Shown in pieces: positions 20,931 through 33,361 of a DNA stretch of 64,000 bases. Position 1 is the first letter of the stretch; the number at the start of each line of letters is the position of its first letter. The notes below the pieces were generated by a model, which was not told the DNA's origin, searched no databases, and worked only from the letters and a program-made list of their open reading frames with translations. This stretch comes from Zanthoxylum bungeanum (Eukaryota; Streptophyta; Magnoliopsida; Sapindales; Rutaceae), in NCBI GenBank assembly GCA_019454045.1, contig SKCR01038915.1, positions 1 to 64,000 on the forward strand, given 5' to 3'. The position numbers were made by a program, and so were the translations under genes.

Positions 20931-23900
20931 CTATAGCCAGTCACTCGAGTGCCTAACACCCGAACTATGTACGGTTCGCTCAAATTGCTGAGAAAAGGTT
21001 TTCGTCAGCGGATTTACATGATTATCGTCTGACGCGATTTATATCGATCATCACATCGCCACGATGTATGATCCGAACGAATCAGATGAATATCGAAGTA
21101 TATATCTGGATCGTTGATGAGACCATTAATTCTTTAGCCTGTGCTGACGCCTAGCTCAGCCGCTAACAGAACTATATCTAATCTAATTAGATTTATTATC
21201 GACCCAAATGGCTTCTATTGCTGCCTCAGCACTGCAGCAATAATCCGTATTTGTTGTTTATATGGTAACAGTATCTTGCTTGGAAGATTTCCAGCTCACT
21301 GTTCCGGTATTCAACTTTATAGTACCGTTTGCGACTTATAGTCGTCTTTATCGGTTTGGAAACTTGCTACAGTGATCCCAGTCACTTCAAGTTCTCTCCT
21401 TCTCCATAGACTAAGACAGCATCCTTAGTTCTCTGAGATACTAACGGATGTTCTTAACTTCAATCCAGTGACTATCACTCGGATTGGTCTGATTGTGTCT
21501 CCATACGCTCAAAGCGTATGAGACACCAGGTCACGTACATTTTAAATGTACAATTTCTCAGAGAGTGTTAACAACTTTAAATCTATCCCAATAGATCTTT
21601 ATTCCTAGAATAAAGGTTGTTACTCCTAAGAATTCTACGGAGAATTATTTCGAAAGCCAAGCTTTCGCCGATTGTTTTATGGGAATATCATTTCCAAGAA
21701 ATGACATATATTATCATTATTTTATACATGACACCATTGTCAGTGCGCTCCCACTAACCTCCTTATATACACAAGAATTATTTTCGTTTTGAATTAAATC
21801 ATATACCATTATGATTACATCAAAACGTCAGCTCCAAGAACATTATGCTTGCTTCAATCCAAACATGGATCGAACAACCCGCAAACCTAGTTTGCTGGTT
21901 TAGGTACGACAAAATCGTCAGGATGTTATAAACATCCTCCAAAAGGTTTCCGTTTAAGGAAAGCGATTTTGATCTTTAACTGACACATTTCATAAATGAA
22001 ATATGCAGTATCAGCAAGCATCATCCAAATGGATTTACCGTGGCAACAGGTAAAAGGTTGAACCGTAATCAACACAATGTTGATAACGATACCTTTTCGT
22101 TAAAAGCCTAGCTTTGTACGTTGGTATGTTGCCATCCATGTATGTCTTCCTTGAAGACTTATACTGTACCAATAGGCATAATGCCTTGTGGTACATCAAC
22201 TAGTGTCCAAACATAGTTGGTATACATGGAATCCACTTTGGACTCATGGCACTTTGCCATAATAGGGAGTCGATACCTTGTATCACTTCCTCAAACGTAG
22301 TCGGTTGGTCTACCTTAATAAGATTGACATCTTTATGAGGTGAGATCAGAAACCCATACCCCAGGTTGTTTTCTTCTGATCTCTCCGATCTACGCGGTTC
22401 TTGTGTATTCGAAGATTAATGGTATAGTTTCATCCTTGATGAACTATCTGTGTTCCATTAAGGACTTCGTGCCTTGAAGTATTACTCCGACTTTCATCGA
22501 GTTATACCATCCTCCCACTTACCACTGCATATCGGTATTCCTCTTAGGAAAACCGCATGGTGAGCAACAATAACATTGTTCTCTCGTGAGATGCAAAAGT
22601 ACTATACTTATGGTTTCCCCTAGGATAACCTATAATTGGCACTTATCCTATTTGGGTTTTAGTTTGGTATCATCCAAACATATGCCTAGCATACCCAAAT
22701 CATCAGGAATGAGAAACCCGGTTTCTTTTCCCGTTCATATCTAATATGATATCTGTCAAACAGATTTATATGGAACCTTATTCTAAATAAGTATTGCACT
22801 GTTAATGCATATCCGTTGAAGGAAATGGTAGCTCAGAGCGACTCATGATTAACCTTATCATGTCCAACAAAATTCGGTTTCTCCGTACGGACACACCGTC
22901 ACACGTCAACTGACATGTCCTAGGAGGAGTCCTCATTGAAAGAATACTATACTCTTTCACGTATGTTTGAAACTTACTGCTTAAGTATTTTCCATTACGG
23001 TCTTACCGCGATGGTTTAATACTTTAGATGATCTGTTTGTCTACTTCTCGTGTCGAAACTCTAAAAGTTATCGATTTGTGTTCTTCAAAAGAAACACATA
23101 ACCATAATGTGATGCCACATCCGTTAAGGTCACGAAATATTCATATTCATATCTAGTATTGCTAGATATGGGCCCACTTACTTCACTATGAATAGGGCTA
23201 ACAGATCGATGGCACTATTACTATTACCAAGTAAATAGCGTTTCAGGTACTTTACCTAGTAAACTAGATTCGTAGACTTTATTTGAATAGTCAAATCAGT
23301 CCTAGTACCCACTCTTCAAAAGCGTGGATATACGAGTCTTGTTTAATTGTGTCCCAGACAACAATGCCACAAATCTCTACTGATCAAATCAGTTTGAGCT
23401 ATATATTTGTCATTTTATATGTTTGAGATTTATTTATATTCAAAATATAAATTCTGTTACTCACATCTAATGTGTTTATCTTAATATCATTCTTTATATA
23501 ATGAAACACTTTAGTGTTCTAGAATATAAAGGTCTATTCGCAACGGATTAAACACTGATATAAAGATAATGTTTCTAGTCAAACTAGTTACATTATAACA
23601 GTTCCTAATTTAAGTACATACCCAAAAGGTAGTTCCTAAACTTAGGGTTCTACGGTCGAAACAGCGACTTTCATCCTGTTTCCGATTCGCAGATTAATCT
23701 CAGCTTGAAGTCAGTATCCTGCTCACAGCAGATTCTGAACATCAATCCATACAATTTATGTACCATACTAAGTATTTTAAAATCCAATTTTAATACTAGT
23801 AATAGACATAATATTGACAAACATTCTTAAAGTCAGAGCCTTGCCCTTTCTTTAATTCCTTCGTGTCTGCCATATCCAAACGGCAGTCACTTTAGGATAT

Positions 23901-24240
23901 GTCATTTATCTTCCCAGAAGATCATAATGATTTTGCCTTTGCCCTTTCAAATATTTCAGAAGCCTTTGGCCAAGCCTTGGGTTTCTAGAATATTGAAGTA
24001 TGGTGCGCCTTGCGCCACTTACCTAATTGCAAAGTTTGACTTTATCTCCTCGAGAATAGTCTTTAACCCTCCAAGAGTTATTTATTGCAATTTCAATACT
24101 TCTTAAATCTAATCATAGATTTATGACAAGTATATCGAATTAAGCACTTAAGTTATCATCACATAAATCTTCCAAAGATTATGCTCTACTATTTGCTTAA
24201 TTCCTGGCTTAGGCATAATAGGTTATTTTATCAAATAAAG
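20931..24240 (-). pseudogene. E1 gag-pol remnant, heavily decayed
   Basis: Nucleotide similarity to A and B runs from the RNase H end (about 20940-21400) through RT and integrase (about 21900-23400) to a gag remnant ending near 24240. Stops and indels are everywhere and the YVDD region is missing. Several segments have become perfect hairpins: 21502-21520 (CATACGCT-CAA-AGCGTATG), 21920-21938 (AGGATGTT-ATA-AACATCCT) and 22068-22084 (ATCAACA-CAA-TGTTGAT). No protein is expected. Confidence 0.75.
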
Positions 24241-26844
24241 TAACTTATTATTTATTTCCAGGACCATCCTGAAATTATTCCCAATTAAAATATAGTCGTT
24301 TAAATACATTTTCACCTAGGATTATGTTTTAAACACTAATCTTTCATTCATCTTGATTCTAATAGTCCAACTATTTAATCAACGATTTGTGGTACTATGT
24401 ATTATATTGATTATTATAGTCCAACTATACAATCAAATATAATTTAAATCAATTAACCTCAATTACATTGATTACTATAATCCAATTATAAAATCAACTG
24501 TAAATTAATTAATTCAAATATATTGATTACTATAATCCAATTATATAATCAACTATAATACAGTCCAACTGCTTATTAAAACAACAATTTAAATATTAGT
24601 CCAACTAACATTTAATTTATATGACGAATATTTGAATGAGCGCGTATGGCAAGTAATTAAACGAATATTGCAAATTCAATTCTTGCCTCCCACTATTTTT
24701 CGGCGAGCCTCTAACCCTCTGTCGAGTACTCGGGAAACCGTGTTTCCTAGTGGGCTAGGATCCCGTTAAATATCACACAATCTTGACTTTGGCCAACAAA
24801 TTGTATGATATTAACTAGGTAGATCTCAAAGATCAATTGGATCTAATCCAATTCCTAGATCCAGTAGGCGGATATCCAAATCCTAAACATATATCTTATA
24901 TATGCCAATACATCCAATGTATTACCTAACCTTTTTCCTCTGAATCAACTAAGCCTTGGCTTTGGCACAACAAACCTAATGATCCCAGTCAAGCGCGACC
25001 CATTGACCATGGAAAGCTTCGTAATCAATGTCGATGGACAAGAAGTGGTCTTGACTTTGGCCAACAAACCACAACTTGGACAAGACACCAATATAGAACA
25101 AAACTCTCGTGATTCAAACACATCTTCGACGGACAAAGGGCTTGACTTTGGCCAACAACCCAATGCCAGTCTCGGATCTTGAGTAAGAATCACTCAATGG
25201 AAGGAAAAACGCATGATATTTGATGAGGGTTTTTCGCGTGCAAATTGGCTACCAATTTATTATCTTTGTTTAGGTCTCATCATCATACACCCTTAAACAT
25301 GCATTCTAAACACATAATAAAGCGCATATGAAAATAAATAATAATGATATGCGGATGGATACTTAACACATTGATCCTAGATCAAATCTCTCACTTTCTC
25401 TCTCAAACTAGCACTTGTATTACTTCTACCCGTTAAACTACACTTCTAAAGAAACCTCATTTACATTGAGGGGAATAGGTGAGAAGAGAATACAAAGAGA
25501 ATAGAGGTGATAAGGCTGGACACGCAGGTCCAATTTAATAAATCGAATTTATTACAACAATTTCCAAAATTGCCCCCACCCGACTAATATCCATCCGATA
25601 TACATTATTCATTCATCACAACCATGTATTCACACAAGCATGTTATCAATCAATCTAATCACATTAATTAATCTGATAATTAGTGATCATCCAATGTTCA
25701 AACAACGATTTGATTTTGTGCGAGTCAAACTCGTTTTTGCGAATAAGTACTCAAAGTACGAATTCTCGAATTAAATTAAACTACAACATTAAATCCAATT
25801 TAATATGTATTTAATACTAATTCACTATTTAATTCCAAATTAAATATTACACTTTATTAATAAACCTTTTACGACTTAAATTCCAAATTTAATCTTTACG
25901 GGTCTCAAAGCCCGATTAACGTCCAACGTCAATTTAATTCAAGTCCAATGGGCTTTAAATTAATTTCTTTAAGGCATGGGCTTTGGCAACCAAAGCCCAA
26001 TCAAGGAGTAACCCCATAAGCCAAGAAATCAATTTCGGCCCATTAGGCCCAATTAAACTTTAAAGGTTTATAAGTCACATTTGGGCTTTATGGAAGTGGT
26101 TTTGGGCCCAATTGGATCCAATCCAATTTGGCCTAAACCCAACTTTGTACAACAAAGCCCAATAAGCCCATTTACAACTTAAAAAGCCCAAATCAAATTT
26201 AAGCCCAATTAATTAAATCATAAATTCCAATTTCATAATCTAATTAATTCTAAAGTGTATATCATGATTAATCACCCAATCAATATTTCCAAAACACAAA
26301 TTAGTCCAATTAATCATGCTCAATTTCATTATCACATGTCCAACACATTTAATGAAAAAATCAAACCCATTAACCATGCTACAGTCTCGGCCAAGGGAGA
26401 TAATTTTGTCCGATTTGAATTCAATCCAATTATTTCACAATCGACATCGAATTAACTTCCCGAATGATTTCATACACATCCAATGTTCAAAAATCAAAAA
26501 TACCAAGACATTAAAGGCATATACCATTCGGCCAAGGTATAAATTTGGGGATTTTTGTTCAATTCAAATTCAATCCAATTAATTTCAAATTAACATCATC
26601 CTACATGATTCTAACTCATCCAATGAATCAAAATCAAAAATCCAAGATTTCCAAAATACTTATTACATTCGGCCAACATTGATTTTTGGGGAAATTTGAT
26701 CCAATCACAATTTCTTGAAATTGATCCAATCAATCTTCAATACAACAAATGTATTAAGCATACTTAATCATCCAATTTCATAAAATCATGCTCAAATTCA
26801 AAATACCCCATTTTAAGCCCTAAAAGTTTCATGCTTGAACCTAG
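24241..26844 (-). other. E1 leader with four TTGGCCAAAGTCAAG motifs
   Basis: Non-coding. Motif copies (reversed) lie at 24781, 24951, 25048 and 25141. It is collinear with the leaders of A and B. Word-like repeats 'aagcccaat' occur around 25900-26220. Confidence 0.65.
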
Positions 26845-26857
26845 GCTCTTGATGCCA
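26845..26857 (-). promoter_or_regulatory. primer binding site of E1
   Basis: Minus-strand TGGCATCAAGAGC, one base from the LTR end CCAACA. B has the identical site. Confidence 0.75.
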
Positions 26858-26858
26858 T

Positions 26859-28886
26859 TGTTGGTTTTATTCTAGGTCCCAAGATCATCAAACAAGCATG
26901 AAGATGTGTGAAATACATATCAAAGAAGTTGCGGAATACTTACATTGATCGGTTGAGACGATTTGAAGAAAAACAAAGATTTTCCCCTTCAAAGTGCGCC
27001 AATAGTGTGCAGTCCACTGCTCACTGTTTTAGTTTTGGTCCATGAATTTGAGCCTCGAACTTCGTCAAACGATTCCCGGCTCGTGGGTGGGTTTCCCTAA
27101 CACCTTCGTATGCCTCTTAGGAGTGTGCTAGCACTTGGATCTTGCCACAAAATCCCTCAAAATGGATCATCATTTTCGCAACCCTTGTGGCAGTTCACTA
27201 CCTTTGGGCGTGACCATGTGAGAGGAAAAGAGAGATGGATGAGAGATTAGGTTAAGGGAAAAAGTGTAAAACTTTCACTTATATAATTCCAAAATTACTA
27301 AAATGTTTTACCATTTATTTTCTTTTCCAAAAAGAAATAAAACAAATGTAATAATGTTTATTAAATCATTTTACCCTTGGTAAAAGGGAAAAGGAAAAGG
27401 CTTTCACTTTTCCAAAAAGTTAAAAGTCTTTTCCCCCCAAATTTCCCTCCAAATTTTAAAGGTCAAAGTCAAGAGTCAAGTTACTTTTCCAAAAAGCGAT
27501 TTGACTTTTATGACTTGCGATGTGATTTGCGATGCGACTTGCGGCACGTGATTCAAAATCGACGTAACTTCGCAAACACATTCTGAGCTCGGTTTCGATA
27601 ATTCTAATTAACGATTTTCTCGATGCCTCGTTAATAAATCCAATTTACTAATCACGTCGCTCGAGAATTAATTCTAAATTAATTCAAGTACCCGAATTAA
27701 AATCTAATTTTAATTCCTAATCGAAATCCAATTTCGTTTAATATATCGAATATATTATTTATCGATTAATTCCAAATTAATCGTTCTCTCTCTTTAAATT
27801 GATATTTTATCCTAGATAAAATATCTCCGTAATAATCCCAGATTAATTTTCTCTCTCTTAATTAATCCCAGATTAATATAATGCGAGTCAGTCAACGTCA
27901 TCGGTGTATCATTGGAAGCGACCCATGAGATCTCCGGATATGTTGGCAGTAAATTCGGTCGTCGGACTATCCGAACACGTAAGTACCAAGTATTACGTTT
28001 TACCGATTACAAGACAAGGTTGGCCTCTAGCAAGCGCCATGCCTACCCAATTCTCCGGAAATATCCTTACAGGAATATGTGATCTATATCAGGCGTAGTA
28101 TACATCGTATAGTGCATATCGATCTAGTATCGGATGGTCACGTGCTAGGCCTGGGGCTGGAGTTGTGTCTGCCCCGTACGAAGCACATGTCGGATTTCTG
28201 GTAACTAGTCTCTATAATCGGATATACATGACCTAGTCATAATATCCCGATGGCCGCGCAGCACTTAAGAGCACTAATACCGTATCCTACGTGACATCAT
28301 CTCCACTATGACTGGAGTGATACTTCCGTCTTGACATCACAGAACCGGTTAAAGCCCTGGACGACCTCAACCAAAGTATATTGATTGTCATAAGTATTAG
28401 CGGTGCAAGTCTCAGGTTAAGACCAAATACACCTACCCTGACGTCGGACTCCCATAGACACATAGTCAAACTACCAATGGGATTCCGAGGGGGTCTATCC
28501 AGAGCGAAGCTGTTTCCCGTACCATCGGTGAAACACAACCTCCTACCGCACTTGCATAAGTATCCAATACTTAAATATATGAGAACTATGCCCGTTATGC
28601 CCTCATAACGTGCACAAGTGCAATACTAGTCTTTTACGCATTACCGATGTCCAATCTCGATAATACTCTGACTAGGGATATTTAATGACTAATCCTTTGT
28701 GGACTGATACTGTCTCATATCATTCTCAATCCAGGAACTAATCATAGGGACCTCCTATCATTTATATATCTAAGGTGATCTAATCACAAATGATAAGATA
28801 GCAATCTCATTTGTCACATAGTTAATTTGTACAACAACACCATGATCTGTACAAATAGTGACGCTATGGGTCATAATTGTCCAACA
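26859..28886 (-). mobile_element. 5' LTR of E1
   Basis: 2028 bp, near-identical to 18841-20916 apart from one-base indels in homopolymers and a deletion of about 42 bp around 28340 between short ACACA repeats. The hairpin chain lies at 27600-27880. Confidence 0.85.
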
Positions 28887-30476
28887 GTGTGATGGTTGTT
28901 GGAATGTTTATCTCATACACATAATGAATTTCCAAATTCATTTACCAAAATTGGCTTTCCTAAAGTCAAAGGTTTTAATGCCAACCAACTCCATCAACTA
29001 TTCACATCACTAAATTGACAAGTTGTCACATCAATCAAATTGACAAGTGATTGATGCTTGATGTGACTTGCGGGCCGCAATTGAATTCGAAATGCGAGTG
29101 CGCTCGCAAACACTCGGGCTCGGGTTCGCTAAATCCAAATTAACAAATTTTTCGTTGCAACGCAATTAAATAATTATGCCTAGCAAAATCACTATTCACG
29201 TCGCTAACGAATTAATTCTAAATTAACTCATTCACCCGAATTAAAATCTAATTTCAATTCCGAGTCGAAATCCAATTTCGTATAATATATCGAATATATT
29301 ATTTTATCGATTAATTCCAAATTAATCATTTTTCTCTCTTTAATTAATATTCTATCCGAGATAAAATATCTCAGTAATTAATCCCAGATTAATTTTCTCT
29401 CTCATCATTAATTAATCCCAGATTAATAAAGTGCGAGTCATACGTCATCGGTGAATCTTCGGGAAGCGACCCATGAGATCCCCGGATATGTTGGCAGTAA
29501 ATCCGGTCTCGGACTATCCGAACACGTACGTACCTAGTACTACGTTTGTACTGATTTACAAGACAAGGTTGGCTTCTAGCAAAGCGCCATGCCTACCCAA
29601 TTCTCTAGAAATATCCTTACAGGAATATGTGATCTATATCAGGAGTAGTATACGTGGTATTGCGTATTTCGATCCAGTATCGGATGTCACGTGCAAGGCC
29701 TGGGGCTGGAATTGTGTCTGCCCCATACGAAGCACATATCAGATCTCTGGTAACTAGTCTCTATAATCGGATAAACATGACCTAGTCATTTTATCCCGAT
29801 GACTACAGTACATAAGAGAACCAGTTCCGTATCCTACGTGACCATCATCTCCACTATGACTGGAGTGATACTTCCATCTCGACATCACACCCAATACACT
29901 ACGATTCTCAATATACCCAGCAGAGGCGTACACAGAACCTGTTAAAGCCCTAGACGACCTAAAACCAAAGCATATTGATTGTCGCAAGTATTAGCGGTGC
30001 AAGTCTCAGGTTAAGACAAAATACACCTACCCTGATTCGGACTTCCATAGAAACATAGTCATACTACCAATGGAATTCCGATGGGTCTATCCAGAGCGAA
30101 GCTGTTTTCCGTACCATCGGTAAAACACAACCTTATACTACACTTGCATGAGTATCCTATACCCAAATATATGAGAACTATACATTTATGCCCTCACAAT
30201 GTGCACAAGTGTAATACTAGTCTTTTCCGCATTATCGATGTCCAATCTCGATAATACTCTGACTAGGGATATTTAATGATTAAACCTTCGTGGATTGATA
30301 CTGTCTCATATCATCTCAATCCAGGAACTAATCATATGGACCTTTCATCATTTATACATTTTGGTGATCTAATCACAAATGATAAAAGAGCAATTTCCTT
30401 TATCACATAGTTAATTTGTACTACAACACCATGATCTGTACAAATAGTGACGCTATGGGTCATAACTGTCCAACAC

Positions 30477-30985
30477 TATGGAGATGGAGAACTTGAGGTA
30501 ACTGGGTTTACCGATGCAAGTTTCCAAACTGATAAAGACGACTGTAAGTCGCAATCCGGGTACATATTTTGTTTGAACAACGGATCAGTGAGCTGGAACT
30601 CTTCCAAGCAAGAGATTGTTGCCGATTCAACAATAGAAGCGGAATATATCACTGCACCTGAGGCAACAAAAATGGCTGTTTGGATCCATAAATTCCTAAT
30701 TGGATTAGGAGTAGTTCCGTTAGTAGCTGAGCCCGTTCCTTTGTATTGTGACAATAACGGGGCTATAGCGCAGGCTAAAGAACCGCGATCTCATCAATGA
30801 TCCAATCATGTACTTCGACGTTTCCATCTGATTCATGAGATCATAAATCGTGGCGCTGTGAAGATCGAGAAGGTCACATCAGATGACAACATTGCAGATC
30901 CACTGACGAAGGCTATTTCTCAGCAAAAGTTTGAGCGATATGTACATAGTTCAGGTGTTAGATACTTGAGTGATTGGCTATTGGC
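30477..30985 (+). pseudogene. copia A RNase H, continued after E0
   Basis: Resumes with YGDGELEVTGFTDASFQTDK and continues with SGYIFCLNNGSVSWNSSKQE, STIEAEYI and VPLYCDNNGAIAQAKEPRSHQ, the copia RNase H core with its D, E and D residues. It has one in-frame stop at 30798-30800 (CGA to TGA) and then continues to the end of pol before the polypurine region (about 30984-30997). Confidence 0.88.
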
Positions 30986-30997
30986 CAAGTGGCAGAT

Positions 30998-32892
30998 TAT
31001 TGGACAATTATGACCCATAGCATCACTATTTGTAAAAGACATTGTGGTTTTTGTACAAATTAACTATGTGACAAAGAAAATTGCTATTTTATCATTTTGT
31101 AATTAGATTACTTGAATATATAAATGATAAAAGTCCTTATGATTAGTTTCGGATTAATAAGATATGAGACACTATCAATCCATGAACGGTTTAATCATTA
31201 AATATCCCTAGTCGTAGTATTATCGAGACTGGACATCGATAATGTGGAATAAACTAGTATTGCACTTGTGCGCGTTATGGAAGCTTAACGACATAGTTCT
31301 CATATATTTAAGTATTGGATACTTATACAAGTGTGATAAGAGGTTCTTTTTGCCGATGGTACGGAAACAGCTTCGCTCTGGATAGACCCCTCAGAGTCAC
31401 ATTGGTAGTATGACTATGTGTCTATGGGAATCCGAATCATTGTAGGTGTATTTGGTCTTAACCTGAGACTGGCATCGCTAATATTTGCGATAATCAGTAC
31501 GCTTTGGATTTGGTCATCCGAGGCTTTAACAGGTTCTGTGTACGCCTCTTTTGGGTTACTGAGAATCGTAGTTTATTGGGTGTGATGTCAAGATGGAACT
31601 ATCACTTCAGTCATTTGGAGATGATGATCACGCATGGATACAGAACTGGTACTCTAATATATTGCAACTATCGGGATAATATGACAAGGTCATGATTATC
31701 TGATTAAAGAGACTAGTTGCTAATGATCCGATATATTCTTCGTACGTGGCAGACATAATTCCAGCCCCAGGCGTAACATATGACATCCGATACTGGATCG
31801 TAATATGCATTCCTTAGAGATTATGTATTCCTTAAAAGAATATTTCTCGAGAATTGGGTAGGCACGATGTTTTGCTAGAAGCCAACCATGTCTTGTAAAT
31901 TAGTAAGAACGTGGTACGGTGTACGCACGTATTTGGATAGTCCGACAACCGGATTTACTGGCAACATATCCAGGAATCTCATGGGTCGCTTACCAAAGAT
32001 TCACCGATAACATTTGACTCGAACAGAATTAATCTGGGATTAATTATGAGAGAGAGAAAATTAATATAGGATTAATTGCGGCAAGAATTTATCTAGGATA
32101 AAATTCGGATAGAAGAGAGAGTACGATTAATTTGGAATTAATCGATTAAATAATATATTCGATATATTAATTGAAATTAGATTTCAATGCGTAATTAAAA
32201 TTGGATTTTAATTCGGGCAAACGAATTAATTTATAATTAATTTGTAAGCGACTTTAATAATAATTTTGCAAGGCATTATTATTTAATTATATTATATTTA
32301 ATTATATTGCAACAACAAATTCGTTAATTCGGAATTAAATGAACCCGGGCCCGAGTGAAGTTGCGTGTTGGATTGTTCGACTTAAATTCGGAATTTACAA
32401 GTGGTGGGACCCACTTGACTTTCATCAACTAGTTTGACTAGTGATGGAAGTGGTTAAGGTTGAGTGAAAGAATTGGATTGCTTTTTCAACACACCATCAA
32501 AATCCAATACACTTTGTTTTTTTTTTTTTTTTAAATTATTTGGAATGACATATACCAACTTGGATTTGGTAAATGGAGATTGATTTTAGAAATCAAATAC
32601 ACAAAAAACAAAAACACTCTCCTCTCTCCCTTCTCATTGCCGTGACTTCCTCTCTCATTCTTAGATTTTTTGTTGCAAAAATTCAAATGAGCTAGCACTT
32701 CAAAGAGTGAATCAAGGTGATAGGGAAACCAATTCATTGAGTTTGGAACACAAAGAAAGCTTGGAGCTCTCAACATACATCAAATTTTTGAAATCTCAAC
32801 ATCCGATCAATGTAAGTCTTCCGCAACTTCTTTGAATATTCACACACTGAATCATGATTAGAGATCATTGGCATGTTCTAGGAACACTAACA
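30998..32892 (+). mobile_element. 3' LTR of copia A
   Basis: 1895 bp, starting TATTGG and ending AACACTAACA, followed by AAAAA and the resumption of G2. The hairpin chain is at about 32030-32345. Confidence 0.85.
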
Positions 32893-33361
32893 AAAAAATA
32901 TTACCTTCTTTTCAACTACACTTGTGACTATTGTGGGCAAAAAAGAGTTGATTAATATTTTGTTGGCTGTGTATATGAAGAATGATAAAAATGATCGGAG
33001 AATTTACTTATTCAGTAATTTAGAAAGAAAGAAAACAACTCTAAACTTGGATAAGAAGTTTCACCTGTTTAATCACTAACTTTTTTATTCTATTTTCTCT
33101 TGTCTTTTTGCTTTTGTGTGCATTAGTTTTACTATATTTTTACTTTTATCAAAACGTTTGTGGGTATCGTTACTGTAAGCCCTCACGAGACTACAACTCG
33201 TCCACTATGGACACCTAGGGGTTTAAAGGCTTGTTGCATATGCTAAATGCAACCGTGATCCCTACGAAAATGGCTTAGCTTAATTTTTATTTTAAAGATG
33301 TTTATGTTATTTTATTTTATTGTTTTGCTCGAGGACTAGCAAAATGTTAGGTTTGGGGGTG
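32893..33361 (+). other. G2 3' internal end with polypurine tract
   Basis: Collinear with G1 2281-2738. The polypurine tract TTAGGTTTGGGGGTG (about 33347-33361) abuts the LTR. Non-coding. Confidence 0.75.

Larger units (their letters stand above)
18841..28886 (-). mobile_element. E1: complete-length, pol-dead Ty1/copia element
   Basis: LTRs 18841-20916 and 26859-28886, polypurine tract 20917-20927, primer site 26845-26857, all on the minus strand. Flanks are GTGTG (right, 28887 onward) and tGTGTGg (left), a duplication offset by one base. The LTRs are near-identical, which indicates recent insertion, yet the internal pol has no open frame of useful length. E1 and B share the same internal decay, so the family appears to move as a non-autonomous element. 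Confidence 0.87.
18423..30475 (-). mobile_element. E0: solo copia LTR in A, itself split by E1
   Basis: E0 sequence is 18423-18840 plus 28887-30475, about 2.0 kb in all, the length of one LTR of this family. Ends are TGTTGG and CCAACA. CTATG is duplicated exactly at 18418-18422 and 30476-30480, inside the RNase H codons of A. No internal E0 region exists, so it is a solo LTR left by LTR-LTR recombination, in minus orientation by comparison with E1. Confidence 0.88.
10933..32892 (+). mobile_element. A: Ty1/copia element inserted in G2
   Basis: LTRs lie at 10933-12838 and 30998-32892, with a primer binding site at 12840, and gag and pol from 15044 to 18422 resuming at 30477. The order protease-integrase-RT-RNase H is copia. 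Flanking AAAAA occurs on both sides (10928-10932, 32893-32897), matching five A at the empty site in G1. The right side has one extra A. Both LTRs begin TATTGG where relatives have TGTTGG. Protein motifs resemble the Tork/Angela group, which is a tentative placement. RNase H is interrupted by E0/E1. Confidence 0.85.
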
